A stretch of 64,000 bases of DNA from Methylobacterium pseudosasicola (GTDB lineage: Bacteria; Pseudomonadota; Alphaproteobacteria; Rhizobiales; Beijerinckiaceae), in NCBI RefSeq assembly GCF_900114535.1, contig NZ_FOTK01000001.1:372001-436000 (forward strand), read 5' to 3'. Below are positions 25,493 through 34,317 of the stretch, piece by piece. The position numbers were made by a program, and so were the translations under genes. Every line of letters begins with the position of its first letter. Positions within the stretch are counted from its first letter, which is position 1. The notes below the pieces were generated by a model. The model was not told the DNA's origin and made no database searches. It saw only the letters and a program-made list of their open reading frames with translations.

Positions 25493-26170
25493 TCAGGTGC
25501 CACTTGTGGACAACCCTATGCTTTGGACGCTGCTGAGCGGGACTTTCTGAGAGCCGATCATCAGGACCGGCGCCGCGCCGCTGAGGTCCACCGAGTCCAC
25601 CGTGCCGTTGAGCTGGGTGTCCACGGTGACGTTCGTTCCGGTCGCGTCCGAGGCCGAGACCTTGATCGCGTAGGTGCCGTCCGGCGCGGTCAGGCCCGCC
25701 GAAGTCTTGCCGTTCCAAGAATAGGTCTGGCTGCCGGCTGTGAGCGACGTGGTCTGTGTCGCCACGACGTTGTTCTTGGAATCGAGGATCGTCACCACCG
25801 CCTTGGAGGCCGCCCGGGCCGGCGTCAGCGTCCAGGAGGCCGAGCCGTTGGAGAGCTGCGAGCTGCTGCCATCGGCCGTGATGCTCTTGCCGATATAGCT
25901 CGTGGCGGAGGCCGAACTCGCCGATTTCGACGCGGTCAGGATGCTGTCGAGGCGATCATTGGACTTGAGCTGCTGCTCGACGCCCGCGAACTGGACCAAC
26001 TGCTGCGTGAACTGGTTGGTGTCCATCGGGTCGAGAGGGTTCTGGTTCTTGAGCTGCGTGGTCAGCAGCGTCAGGAACTGCGTGAAGTTACCGGCGATCT
26101 CGCTGGCATTGCCGCTGACGCTCGACGCTGTGGATGACGTGTTGGTAACGCTGGATATGCCGGAGGTCAT
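25493..26170 (-). CDS. flgD: Flagellar hook-cap scaffold FlgD
   Basis: A 225-aa protein from ATG 26170. The N-terminal hook-assembly signature is clear: FTQFLTLLTTQLKNQNPLDPMDTNQFTQQLVQFAGVEQQLKSN, about residues 30-72. A low-complexity Ser/Ala hinge follows, then a Tudor/FnIII-like beta domain (TYSWNGKTSAGLTAPDGTYAIKVSA). FlgD caps the growing hook and directs addition of FlgE subunits. It starts 72 bp after the fliK stop and is probably in the same transcription unit. flgE is not in the window. The last residues (SVQSIGLSTSGT) are normal for the family. Confidence 0.94.
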   Translation of the reverse strand: MTSGISSVTNTSSTASSVSGNASEIAGNFTQFLTLLTTQLKNQNPLDPMDTNQFTQQLVQFAGVEQQLKSNDRLDSILTASKSASSASATSYIGKSITADGSSSQLSNGSASWTLTPARAASKAVVTILDSKNNVVATQTTSLTAGSQTYSWNGKTSAGLTAPDGTYAIKVSASDATGTNVTVDTQLNGTVDSVDLSGAAPVLMIGSQKVPLSSVQSIGLSTSGT

Positions 26171-26242
26171 GCGGCTCGCTCCCGTGGCGCGTCGGGGCGG
26201 ACAGCCGGGACGCGGGATGTTTCGATGTGGTCGCGCATCGCG

Positions 26243-27811
26243 CTAGATCCGGATGTCGAGGCCGCCGTAGCCGCGCAGCCAGCGCGTCGGGGCGGTCTCC
26301 TGGGGTGCCTCGGCCCGATCCTGCGCCCAGGCCGCCTGGCCGCCCCGGGGCGGCTCGCCCTGGCCGCCGCCGGCGCCGCCCTGGGCGTTGCCGTCGCTGC
26401 GCAGCGACAGGTTGAGCCCGCCCGCGGACGGATCGAGCCCGGCCTGCGACAGGGCCTGCTGCAACTGGTTGGCATCGCGCTGGAGCATGGCCAGCGTCTC
26501 GGGCCGTTCGACCACGAGATGGGTCGTCACCGTGCCGCGGGCCTTGTCGATCTCGAGCTTGACGTCGATCCGCCCGAGCTCGGCCGGATCGAGCCGGATC
26601 TGGAACTCGCTCGATCCTGCGAGCGAGCGCAGCCCGATGGTCATCGGCACCTGGCCGATCGGCACTGCCGGATTCACGGGGGCCTGCGCCGGGGTCGGGG
26701 TGGGCGCGGCGGCCTGCGTCGCGGCGGTCGTCGTCCCGGCTGCCTGCGGGGCGGCGAGGGCGGACAGGTCCGGATTGCCATGGGGCAGGGACGGGGCCGG
26801 CGCCTGAAGGCCCCCGGCCGCGCCCTGGCCGGTCCCCTGGCCGGCATCCGCCAGGGCGGCCAGAAAGTCCTGACCGGCGGACGCACCCGAGACCGCCTCT
26901 GGCGCCGCCGGATCGGCCGCACCGGCCTTCACGGCCTCCACCGGGCTGGCGCCCTGGCCCGAAGCCCGCAGCGTCGTGGGCGCCGCGCCCATCTTGGTCC
27001 CGGCGCCGGCGAGGCCCGGCTTGGTGCCGGCTGAACCCACACCGGCTGTGGCGGTGTCGGCCTGCGCCGTCGCTGACCCCGCCGAACCGGTCACGCCCAG
27101 ATCCCCGCCCTCTCCACCGGCCGCAGCGCCGCCGGCCAGGACGGGAGCACCCTTGACCAGCTCGGCCAGCAGGGCCTGCAGCGTTCCCGGCACGGCCGGG
27201 CTTGTCGCCTGAGGTGCTGTCTGGGGCGGCACCTCGCTCGGCACCGCTTCGACCTGCGCGGTCTCGGTGGCGGCGGAATCCCCCGCTGTTGTGTCGGTCT
27301 TGGCAGAATCGGCGGCCGATGCGGCGTTCGGTGCGGGGGCGCCGGCCGCGTCGGAGGCCGGCTGTGCCGTCGGATTTGTGCCCCGGGTAGCCGCGGCAGA
27401 GGCGGAATCCGATGCTTTCGCCGGAGCCTGCGCATCGGTGCGGGTCATCGACGCGCCCGCCGACGTCGCGCTCTGAGCCTGCCCGTGGGGCTCAGGCGGC
27501 TTGGTAGAATCGCGGGCGACCGCCCGAGCGGCGGCGCGGGCCTTCGCGGTATCGGTGGCATCCCGCGCGCGTTCCGCGGCGGTGCGGGCCGCGTCGGCCT
27601 GGCTGCGCTGGGTTTCGTCTCGGGCGCGGGTCGCTGCCGCGTCGTCCCGGGCTCGGGCCGCGCTCAAAGCCGCGCCGAAGCGATCCTGCGACGAGTCGCC
27701 GGCCCGGGCGGCAACGCCCGCCGCATCCCAGCCTGATCGCGTGGTCGACGCCGTGCGGGCGGACGGAATCCACCCGGTGACATCCAACCGATCCGCTGCA
27801 CCGCTCGCCAT
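26243..27811 (-). CDS. fliK: Flagellar hook-length control protein FliK
   Basis: A 522-aa protein from ATG 27811, chosen because a strong GAGAGGAG ribosome site sits 7 nt before it; longer in-frame starts have none. Residues 1-370 are low complexity, rich in Ala, Asp, Arg, Thr and Pro, the disordered ruler part. The C-terminal FliK switch domain (about 400-500) contains MTIGLRSLAGSSEFQIRLDPAELGRIDVKLEIDKARGTVTTHLVVERPETLAMLQRDANQLQQALSQAGL, with its typical LDPAELG and L-rich helices. FliK measures hook length and switches export substrate through FlhB. A sigma-54-like promoter lies just upstream. Confidence 0.93.
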   Translation of the reverse strand: MASGAADRLDVTGWIPSARTASTTRSGWDAAGVAARAGDSSQDRFGAALSAARARDDAAATRARDETQRSQADAARTAAERARDATDTAKARAAARAVARDSTKPPEPHGQAQSATSAGASMTRTDAQAPAKASDSASAAATRGTNPTAQPASDAAGAPAPNAASAADSAKTDTTAGDSAATETAQVEAVPSEVPPQTAPQATSPAVPGTLQALLAELVKGAPVLAGGAAAGGEGGDLGVTGSAGSATAQADTATAGVGSAGTKPGLAGAGTKMGAAPTTLRASGQGASPVEAVKAGAADPAAPEAVSGASAGQDFLAALADAGQGTGQGAAGGLQAPAPSLPHGNPDLSALAAPQAAGTTTAATQAAAPTPTPAQAPVNPAVPIGQVPMTIGLRSLAGSSEFQIRLDPAELGRIDVKLEIDKARGTVTTHLVVERPETLAMLQRDANQLQQALSQAGLDPSAGGLNLSLRSDGNAQGGAGGGQGEPPRGGQAAWAQDRAEAPQETAPTRWLRGYGGLDIRI

Positions 27812-27836
27812 ACTGGGCTCCTCTCGATGGGAGTTG

Positions 27837-27852
27837 AGCAAGGGCCAGGCCA
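27837..27852 (-). promoter_or_regulatory. Possible sigma-54 promoter before fliK
   Basis: On the minus strand TGGCCTGGCCCTTGCT has GG and GC exactly 10 bases apart and TTGCT at -12, but only TGGC of TGGCAC at -24. The implied start is about 15 nt before the ATG, leaving a very short leader. FlbD in the same cluster would be the activator. Confidence 0.35.
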
Positions 27853-28185
27853 TTGGGGTGATCGAGTAAAGAGCTGATGAAGAAGAGTTTTTATCGCGTC
27901 GCTCTCGATTGCACGGGCTCGCCCGGGGCCGAAGCTGCCGCACGCCCGGCAGCATTTGCCGGGTGAAGGTCACACAATTGCTGGGTAAGGGCAGGCCACA
28001 GAGGCACCCGCGGCTCCCTCCCCCCTCTGCGGGGAAGGGCAGGGCGCGTGTCATACCCGCACCGAGCACGCGCAAACCGCCTCGCCGCCCGTCAAAAACC
28101 CCGCCCTGGAAAGCCGACCCGACTCCCGCTATAGACGGGCCGTGCAGCCGAGACGCCTTTCAGCCGGCGGCGGCGGACCCCTGCG
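27853..28185. other. Intergenic region between divergent fliK and mnmA
   Basis: About 330 bp with no supported gene. It holds a 7-bp-arm hairpin, CCCGGCA-N5-TGCCGGG (27945-27963), and at 28016-28039 a half-copy of the C-rich/G-rich repeat (CCCTCCCCCC..TGCGGGGAAGGG) that appears as a full inverted pair at 55836-55942. The mnmA promoter should also be here. Confidence 0.5.
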
Positions 28186-29340
28186 ATGAACGCCCTCGAC
28201 CTTCCCAAGCCAGCCCACGAGACGCGCGTCGTCGTCGCCATGTCGGGCGGCGTCGATTCCTCCGTGGTCGCGGGGCTCCTGAAGCGGCAGGGCTTCGACG
28301 TGGTCGGCGTCACGCTCCAGCTCTACGACCACGGCGCCGCGACCCATCGCAAGGGCGCGTGCTGCGCCGGCCAGGACATCAACGACGCGCGGGCCGCGGC
28401 CGAGCATCTCGGCATCCCGCATTACGTCCTCGATTACGAGGACCGGTTCCGCGACGCCGTCATCGAGAAATTCGCCGAGAGCTACCTCGCCGGCGAGACG
28501 CCGATCCCCTGCGTCGAGTGCAATCGCACGGTGAAGTTCCGCGACCTCCTGGGTCTCGCCCGGGACCTCGACGCCGACGCCCTCGCCACCGGCCATTACG
28601 TGGCGAGCCGCGCCCTGCCGGGGGGCGGCCGGGCGCTGCACCGCGCCCTCGATCCGGCCCGGGACCAGAGCTATTTTCTGTACGCGACGACGGCCGAGCA
28701 GCTCGCCTTCCTGCGCTTTCCCCTGGGCGAGATGTCGAAGACCGAGACCCGGGCGCTGGCAAAGGATCTCGGCCTGTCGCTGGCCGAGAAGCCGGACAGC
28801 CAGGACATCTGCTTCGTGCCGCAGGGCCGCTATAGCGACGTGATCGCCCGCCTGCGGCCGGATGCGGCCCGGCCGGGCGAGATCGTCGACCTCTCGGGCC
28901 AGGTCCTCGGCCGCCACGAGGGCATCGTCCATTACACGGTCGGCCAGCGCCGGGGCCTCGGCCTGTCGGGCTCCGAGCCGCTCTACGTGGTGCGCCTGGA
29001 GCCGGACACCGCCCGGGTGGTGGTCGGCCCGCGCACGGCGCTGGCGACGACCCGGATCCGCCTCTCGGACCTGAACTGGCTGGGCGAGGAGCGGCCCGAG
29101 TCGGTGCGGGACCTGCCCGTGGCGGTCCGCGTCCGCTCGACCCGGCCGCCCCGGCCGGCGACGCTCACCATCGGGCCGGACGGCGCCGCCGAGGTGGTGC
29201 TGGCCGAGCCCGAGGACGGCGTGTCCCCAGGCCAGGCCTGCGCGATCTACGGCGACGACGGCCCCCGGGCCCGGGTGCTCGGCGGCGGCACCATCCGCAG
29301 GGTCGATGCGTTGTCGGCCCGGCCCCGCGAAGCCGCCTGA
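28186..29340 (+). CDS. mnmA: tRNA-specific 2-thiouridylase MnmA
   Basis: A 384-aa enzyme from ATG 28186. The ATP pyrophosphatase PP-loop is MSGGVDSS (19-26). The catalytic cysteines are visible in [11 protein letters not shown] (Cys112) and in PDSQDICFV, and the tRNA-binding part includes HYVASRAL and the [15 protein letters not shown] motif [12 protein letters not shown]. MnmA puts sulfur on C2 of the wobble uridine of tRNA-Lys, -Glu and -Gln, taking sulfur from a relay headed by IscS. A second CC pair (59-60) is found in many alphaproteobacterial members. A pmtA-like gene follows after 25 bp in the same direction, perhaps as an operon. Confidence 0.95.
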   Translation: MNALDLPKPAHETRVVVAMSGGVDSSVVAGLLKRQGFDVVGVTLQLYDHGAATHRKGACCAGQDINDARAAAEHLGIPHYVLDYEDRFRDAVIEKFAESYLAGETPIPCVECNRTVKFRDLLGLARDLDADALATGHYVASRALPGGGRALHRALDPARDQSYFLYATTAEQLAFLRFPLGEMSKTETRALAKDLGLSLAEKPDSQDICFVPQGRYSDVIARLRPDAARPGEIVDLSGQVLGRHEGIVHYTVGQRRGLGLSGSEPLYVVRLEPDTARVVVGPRTALATTRIRLSDLNWLGEERPESVRDLPVAVRVRSTRPPRPATLTIGPDGAAEVVLAEPEDGVSPGQACAIYGDDGPRARVLGGGTIRRVDALSARPREAA

Positions 29341-29365
29341 TTTCAACCTCTGGATAGTCTGAACG

Positions 29366-30019
29366 ATGCTGAGCGAGCCGCAGATGGCCGGGCCGAGTAC
29401 GGCCCTGATGCGTAAGGCCTATGCCCGCTGGGCCCCCGTCTACGACGTGGTCTACGACAAGCTCACCGAGCCCGCGGCCCGCGCCGCCGTGGAGGCCGCG
29501 GCCGAGCACGGCCCGCGGATCCTGGAGGCCGGCGTCGGCACCGGGCTGGCGCTCGGCTACTACCCGAAGGCCAGCTTCGTCTGCGGGGTCGACCTCTCCG
29601 AGGACATGCTGAAGCGCGCCCGCGCCAAGGTGAAGCGCCGGAACCTGGCGCACGTGAAGGGCCTCCAGGTGATGGATGTCTGTCACCTCGGCTACGCCGA
29701 TGCGAGCTTCGACGCGGTGGTGGCGCAGTTCCTGATCACCCTGGTGCCCGACCCCGAGGCGGCGATGTCCGAGTTCCTACGGGTGGTCCGGCCGGGCGGC
29801 GGCATCGTGCTCGCCAACCATTTCGGCCAGAGCGACGGCCCGCTCGCCCGGGTCGAGGAGGTCGTGGCGCCGCTCTGCACCAAGATCGGCTGGTCGTCAG
29901 ACTTCAAGGCGACCCGGATCGAGGCCTGGGCCCGGCGCAACGGCGTCGAGGTTCTGGGCCTGAAGCCGACCTTCCCGGGCGGCTTCTTCAAGATCCTGCG
30001 GATGCGCAAGCCCGGGTGA
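29366..30019 (+). CDS. pmtA: Phospholipid N-methyltransferase (PmtA-like)
   Basis: A 217-aa class I SAM-dependent methyltransferase from ATG 29366. The SAM-binding motif is ILEAGVGTGLALGYYP (51-66), followed by the acidic GVDLSEDML loop and the post-motif FDAVVAQFLITLVPDPE. The N-terminal YARWAPVYDVVYDKLTEPAR and the central HVKGLQVMDVCHL match the small Rhodobacter/Sinorhizobium PmtA group that methylates phosphatidylethanolamine to phosphatidylcholine at the membrane surface. Ubiquinone/menaquinone methyltransferases share the fold, so specificity is inferred. The stop overlaps the next gene's start (GTGA), implying coupling to a membrane protein. Confidence 0.85.
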   Translation: MLSEPQMAGPSTALMRKAYARWAPVYDVVYDKLTEPAARAAVEAAAEHGPRILEAGVGTGLALGYYPKASFVCGVDLSEDMLKRARAKVKRRNLAHVKGLQVMDVCHLGYADASFDAVVAQFLITLVPDPEAAMSEFLRVVRPGGGIVLANHFGQSDGPLARVEEVVAPLCTKIGWSSDFKATRIEAWARRNGVEVLGLKPTFPGGFFKILRMRKPG

Positions 30020-30798
30020 GCGCGGCCGGATCCGCCCCCGTCCCCGAGGGCCTCTGGAAGCGGGTGCGGCGCTGGCTGCCGCTGGTGCTGCTCCTGTGCA
30101 TCTCGGCCATCGTGCTGGTCTCGGGCGTCGCGCAGCTCCTGAGCCTCGACCGGCTGCTCGCCTCGCGGGCCTGGCTGCACGGTTTCGTCGAGGCCGGCTA
30201 TGGCCGCGCCTTGGTGGCGGCCTACCTGGTCTATGTCGCGGCCGTCGTCGTCTCGGTGCCGGCCACGCTGATCCTGACCATGATCTGCGGCTTCCTGTTC
30301 GGGATCGTGCCGGGGGCGCTGACGGCGGTCTGCGCCGCCACCACCGGGGCGGCGATCGTGTTCGCCATCGGCAAGGGGCCGGGCGCCGACCTGCTGCGCC
30401 GGCTGGGTGGGACGCGGCTCGCGGCGTTCACGGACGGGTTCCGGCGCGACGCCTTCGGCTACATCGCGGTGATGCGGCTGCTGCCGCTGTTCCCGTTCTG
30501 GATGACCAACCTCGCCCCCGCCGCCTGCGGGGTGAAGATGCGGATCTTCGTGCTGGCGACCTTCCTGGGCCTCCTGCCGGGCGCTCTGGTCTACGCCACC
30601 ACCGGCGCTGGGATCGACGACGTGGTCGCCGCCCACGAAACCGCCAAGGCCGCCTGCCTGGCCTCGGGCGCGCCGGGTTGCGACGACGCCCTGAGCCTGC
30701 GCGCGCTGATCACCCCCAAGATGGTGGCCGGGCTGGCGATGCTGGCGCTGTTCGCGCTGGGGAGCGTGTTTCTGAGCCGGCGCTTCCGCCGGGCCTGA
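30016..30798 (+). CDS. TVP38/TMEM64 (DedA-like VTT) family membrane protein
   Basis: A 260-aa protein with a GTG start at 30016 overlapping the pmtA stop. About six membrane helices are seen. The VTT/SNARE-associated core is GFLFGIVPGALTAVCAATTGAAIVFAIGK (about residues 92-120), with the re-entrant-loop prolines in VMRLLPLFPFWMTNLAPAACGVKM. Relatives include DedA proteins and TMEM41/TMEM64, for which phospholipid scrambling or flipping is now suspected. Coupling to the phosphatidylcholine-forming enzyme fits a lipid-handling role, but that is inference. The C-terminus is a single helix with a short basic tail. Confidence 0.88.
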   Translation: MSAAGSAPVPEGLWKRVRRWLPLVLLLCISAIVLVSGVAQLLSLDRLLASRAWLHGFVEAGYGRALVAAYLVYVAAVVVSVPATLILTMICGFLFGIVPGALTAVCAATTGAAIVFAIGKGPGADLLRRLGGTRLAAFTDGFRRDAFGYIAVMRLLPLFPFWMTNLAPAACGVKMRIFVLATFLGLLPGALVYATTGAGIDDVVAAHETAKAACLASGAPGCDDALSLRALITPKMVAGLAMLALFALGSVFLSRRFRRA

Positions 30799-30965
30799 TC
30801 GGCCAGCGGATCCTTGTCGGCCATCATCCCCCCAGGAACAGGCCGGTTCTCCTTTAGAAACCCATCCAGTCACGCTGGATCGGGCGCAGTCGGGACAAGC
30901 CGTCGCGACACGCACTTACGGCTATTCGGCCCCGAGCCCGAGGCTCGAACGCCGTCCAGGGCGGC

Positions 30966-33900
30966 TCATTCCCCACCCTCCTCTCCCCCCAGCGACCATT
31001 CCAGCACCCGCGCCAGGTGGTCGTAAGCCCCGTACTGGCTGGCATATTGCGGGTAGGGGCGGGCTGTGTAGGCGGCCTCGCCGGTGAGGAAGCGGGCGAT
31101 CAGACCTTTCAGGCGGGTGGCGTGCTCGGTCACGATCGCGTCGACGCTGCGCTCCTCGCCGCGCGGGGGTTTCACCGGGGCCGGGACGAACGGTTTTCTC
31201 CCGCCCGAGGCGTGGACGTAGAGCAGATCTGGCGTCGTCTTCACTAGCGGCAGGCCGTCGAAGGCGCCGTGCATCAGCATCGCCGCCTCCAGGGTGAGCT
31301 GCGGCGAGAATCCCGAAAAAATCATCTTGGCCGAGGGCGGCGTGCCGGTCTTGTAATCGACGATGCAGGCGCTGCCGTCTGGGCGCAGCTCGATCCGGTC
31401 GGCCCGGGCGCGCAGGGTGAAGCTCTCGCGGCCCAGGGGGATCACCCAGCGCCCGGACACCTCGGGGTGGATCCGCTTCAAAACCGGCCGGCGCTCCGCC
31501 TCCCAGGCGAGATAGGCCGCGGCCATGCGCTCGTAGCGCGGCCACCACTCGGCGTAGAGCTCCGGATAGGTGTCGGCGATCTCGCCGAAGGCGTTGGTGG
31601 CGATGGCGAAGAGGTGCTCCTCCGGCCGCCGGGGCAGGCCCTCCGGATGGAGTCGGGCGAATTCCGCGAAGATGTCGTGGACGAGCGAGCCGCGGGTGGC
31701 GACGCTCGGCACCGCGGCCAGCGGTTCCAGGGGATCGAGCCCGAGCACGTGGCGGGCGAAGATGCTGTAGGGGTCGCGCACCAGCGTCTCGATCTCGGTG
31801 ACGCTGAGCGAACGCGGGAACAGGGCCGGGTCCGGCTTCGGCGCCGGGCGCTTCAGCCGCTTCTCCGGCGGGGCGGTGTCGAGGCGGGCGGCGAGGCCGG
31901 TGAAGCGCCGTCCGGCCACCAGCACCGCCTCCCAGCGGGCATCGCCGGACAGCGCGCGCAGGCGTTGGATCAGGCGCGACGGCACGGTCGGCGAGCCCTC
32001 GCGCTTGAGCGCCCGGGTGATCACCGCATCGCGGCAGCCCAGCGCCTGCACGAAGTCGTGCGCCATCTGGCCGATGCGCCGCTCGGGCGGGTTAAGGCCG
32101 ACCCGCTCGCGCATCGGCCGGTTGAGGAAGGCGTCGGTTAGGGTCCGCACCGGCCAGACGCCCTCGTCGAGGCCGCCGAGCACCACCCGGTCGACCGAGA
32201 GCAGGCGCGCCTCCAGCAGGCCGAGGATGCGCAGGCGTGGATGCGGCGCCTCGCCGGAGCAGCCAACCAGGCGCTCCCGGGCGAGCGAGGTGAAGAAGGT
32301 CGCGTAATCGTCGAACCGCCCCGGCATCAGGCCGGGCTCGGCCATCTCCAGATCGTCGAACAGGGCGTCGAGGCAGGACAGGGAGCCGTCCTCGACCTCC
32401 TCGGACGCATCCTCCGGGCCGGCGATCAGCCAGTCGCAGGCGGCGCGGTGCCGGGCGGCGGTGGCGACGAGATCGCAATCGCCGGCCCCTTCGGGCCCCG
32501 GGAATTCCGCGAAAACTTGATCCAGCCGTTTGAGCAGATCTTCCGCGAGGTCCCAGTCGATGTCCTTCAGGCGGCGCTTGGCCCGGGGGCGGCGCTCCGG
32601 CGGGCCGACGCGCTCGGCCGCCAGCGCATTCCGCAGCCCCAAGAAACCCGGGGCCGGGACGGGGCCGCGCAGCAGCCCGATCTCCAGGGCGGCGGCGCCG
32701 CGCACCACGTCGGACCGGGGCAGGCCGAGGCGGACCATCGGGTGCGAGAGCAGCGCGATCAGCCGGGCCGGGATCGCGTCGGCCTGGTTGCGGGCGAGGT
32801 CGGCGGCTAGCTCCGCGGTGAGCCGGGCGAGGCGCCCAGCCGGGCTTCCGGCGAGCGCCAGCCCGGCCGAATCCTCGGCGACGATGCCCCAGCGCAGCAA
32901 TTCCACCGCGACCCGGCCGGCGAGCCCACGATCCGGGGTGACCAGGGCCGCGGTGGCACCGGGCACCTGAAGGGTCTCGCGCAGGGCGAGCGCCGCAACC
33001 AGGGCCTCCTCGCGCTCGTCGGCGGCCTCGGCCAGCGAGAGCCCATCGAGGCCGCGCTCGGCGATCGCGTCCCGCATGTCCGGGTCGAGATCGGCCCAGG
33101 CATCGGTGGTGTCGGCCGGGCGCAGGGCCTGCGACAGCAGCATGGACCGGGCGATCTGGCCGGCATCGGGATCGCCCAAAGCCACGACATCCGCCCGCGA
33201 CAGGGCGAGATTGTCCGGCCCGAGCAGCCGGTGCAGCACCGCCTGGGGATGCCCATGGGCGATCACCCGCGAGAACCCCTCGCCGGTGTCGATGCCGGAC
33301 CAGCCGGCCTCGTCGAGGTCGAGATCGAGCCCGGGCAGGACCACGGCGCCCCGGGGCAGCTTCGCCACGGCCGCGATCAGCCGCGCGGTGGCGGGCACGG
33401 AGCCTAGCGAGCCGGCGACGATCACGGGATCCGTCGGCGCCGTCCGCGCCAAGCGCTGGCCCTCGGCGAGCACGAGGCCCCGGGCGCGGGCGACCGGATC
33501 GGACAGGCCGCGCTCGGCCAGGAGCTTGGGCCAGTTCTCGGCGGCGATCTTCACGAAATCCAGGGTCAGGCCGAAATAGCGCGAATACTCGGCCTCCACG
33601 GCGGCGCCGATCTCCGACCAGGGCAGGCCCTCGACGGTGAGCGCATCCATCAGCCGTTCGAGATCGCCCGCGAGCCCGACCGCGTCGGCCGGCGAGGACG
33701 GCACCAGGAACGGCACCTCGGCATCCAGCGGCAGCAGGGTCCGGTCCACGGTCTGCGCCCAGGCCTGGACCAGGCGCGCGAGGATCAGCCGCCGCTCCAG
33801 GGGCGGCATCGGCGTGCTGAGCGGATCGTTGTCCTCGAGCAGCGGCTCGGAGGCGAGGTCGAGCTCCGCCTCGTCGGCCTCGCCCAGGGGAATCATCCGG

Positions 33901-34142
33901 GGCAGGAGGGCGGCGTAGCCCGGCGCGCCCCGCTCATGCGCTCTCTGGCCGAGCCGGTCGGCCAGGATCGCGCCGAGCGCCCGCGCCGCCCGGCGGGTCG
34001 GCAGATAGATCGTCACCGCGGCGAGCGCCAGCGGATCCTCCGCCACCGGCCCGACCAGCCGGCCGGCCAGCAGCGCCTCGGCGAGCGCCGGCAGGAACGG
34101 GACGCCCCGGGTGATGGTGAAGACGGCCTGCCGCTCTGACAT
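30966..34142 (-). CDS. addB: Double-strand break repair protein AddB, without adjacent addA
   Basis: A 1,058-aa protein from ATG 34142. The N-terminal third is a degenerate superfamily-1 helicase-like part (VPFLPALAEALLAG; TIYLPTRRAARAL), as in alphaproteobacterial AddB. The C-terminal RecB-type nuclease shows SVTEIETLVRDPYSIFARHVLGLDPLE and the catalytic IVDYKTGTPPSAKMIFSG with Asp and Lys of the PD-(D/E)XK core. With AddA it resects DNA ends at Chi sites for RecA loading. addA normally overlaps the 3' end of addB. Here an ATGA overlap exists, but its frame stops after 15 codons and convergent TVP38 DNA follows. Confidence 0.92.
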   Translation of the reverse strand: MSERQAVFTITRGVPFLPALAEALLAGRLVGPVAEDPLALAAVTIYLPTRRAARALGAILADRLGQRAHERGAPGYAALLPRMIPLGEADEAELDLASEPLLEDNDPLSTPMPPLERRLILARLVQAWAQTVDRTLLPLDAEVPFLVPSSPADAVGLAGDLERLMDALTVEGLPWSEIGAAVEAEYSRYFGLTLDFVKIAAENWPKLLAERGLSDPVARARGLVLAEGQRLARTAPTDPVIVAGSLGSVPATARLIAAVAKLPRGAVVLPGLDLDLDEAGWSGIDTGEGFSRVIAHGHPQAVLHRLLGPDNLALSRADVVALGDPDAGQIARSMLLSQALRPADTTDAWADLDPDMRDAIAERGLDGLSLAEAADEREEALVAALALRETLQVPGATAALVTPDRGLAGRVAVELLRWGIVAEDSAGLALAGSPAGRLARLTAELAADLARNQADAIPARLIALLSHPMVRLGLPRSDVVRGAAALEIGLLRGPVPAPGFLGLRNALAAERVGPPERRPRAKRRLKDIDWDLAEDLLKRLDQVFAEFPGPEGAGDCDLVATAARHRAACDWLIAGPEDASEEVEDGSLSCLDALFDDLEMAEPGLMPGRFDDYATFFTSLARERLVGCSGEAPHPRLRILGLLEARLLSVDRVVLGGLDEGVWPVRTLTDAFLNRPMRERVGLNPPERRIGQMAHDFVQALGCRDAVITRALKREGSPTVPSRLIQRLRALSGDARWEAVLVAGRRFTGLAARLDTAPPEKRLKRPAPKPDPALFPRSLSVTEIETLVRDPYSIFARHVLGLDPLEPLAAVPSVATRGSLVHDIFAEFARLHPEGLPRRPEEHLFAIATNAFGEIADTYPELYAEWWPRYERMAAAYLAWEAERRPVLKRIHPEVSGRWVIPLGRESFTLRARADRIELRPDGSACIVDYKTGTPPSAKMIFSGFSPQLTLEAAMLMHGAFDGLPLVKTTPDLLYVHASGGRKPFVPAPVKPPRGEERSVDAIVTEHATRLKGLIARFLTGEAAYTARPYPQYASQYGAYDHLARVLEWSLGGEEGGE

Positions 34143-34211
34143 GGGGCGCCTTGTACGCGCGCGCGGCGGGCCGGGACAGGGGACTGCGACGACGGCGAGC
34201 GGCGACCCGCA

Positions 34212-34303
34212 CCGTCATTGCGAGCGCAGCGAAGCAACCCATCGCGGCGCGATGTCCGAACGTGGCGTTTCCCTGGGTTGCTTCGCTGCGCTCGCAATGA
34301 CGG
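34212..34303. repeat. Palindromic intergenic repeat, copy 2
   Basis: Perfect 30-bp arms at 34212-34241 and 34274-34303 contain GTCATTGCGAGCGCAGCGAA and its complement around a 32-bp centre. Arms and centre are homologous and co-oriented with copy 1 at 10348-10443. It lies in the gap between addB (upstream side) and tcuA (3' side), where it could also act as a hairpin terminator for tcuA. Confidence 0.9.
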
Positions 34304-34317
34304 GAGGAAACGGACGT

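Noticed and set aside
30799..30965. tRNA or addA remnant after addB
   Set aside because: No cloverleaf and no AddA Walker motif can be traced in these 167 bp. Only the ATGA overlap hints at a lost partner.
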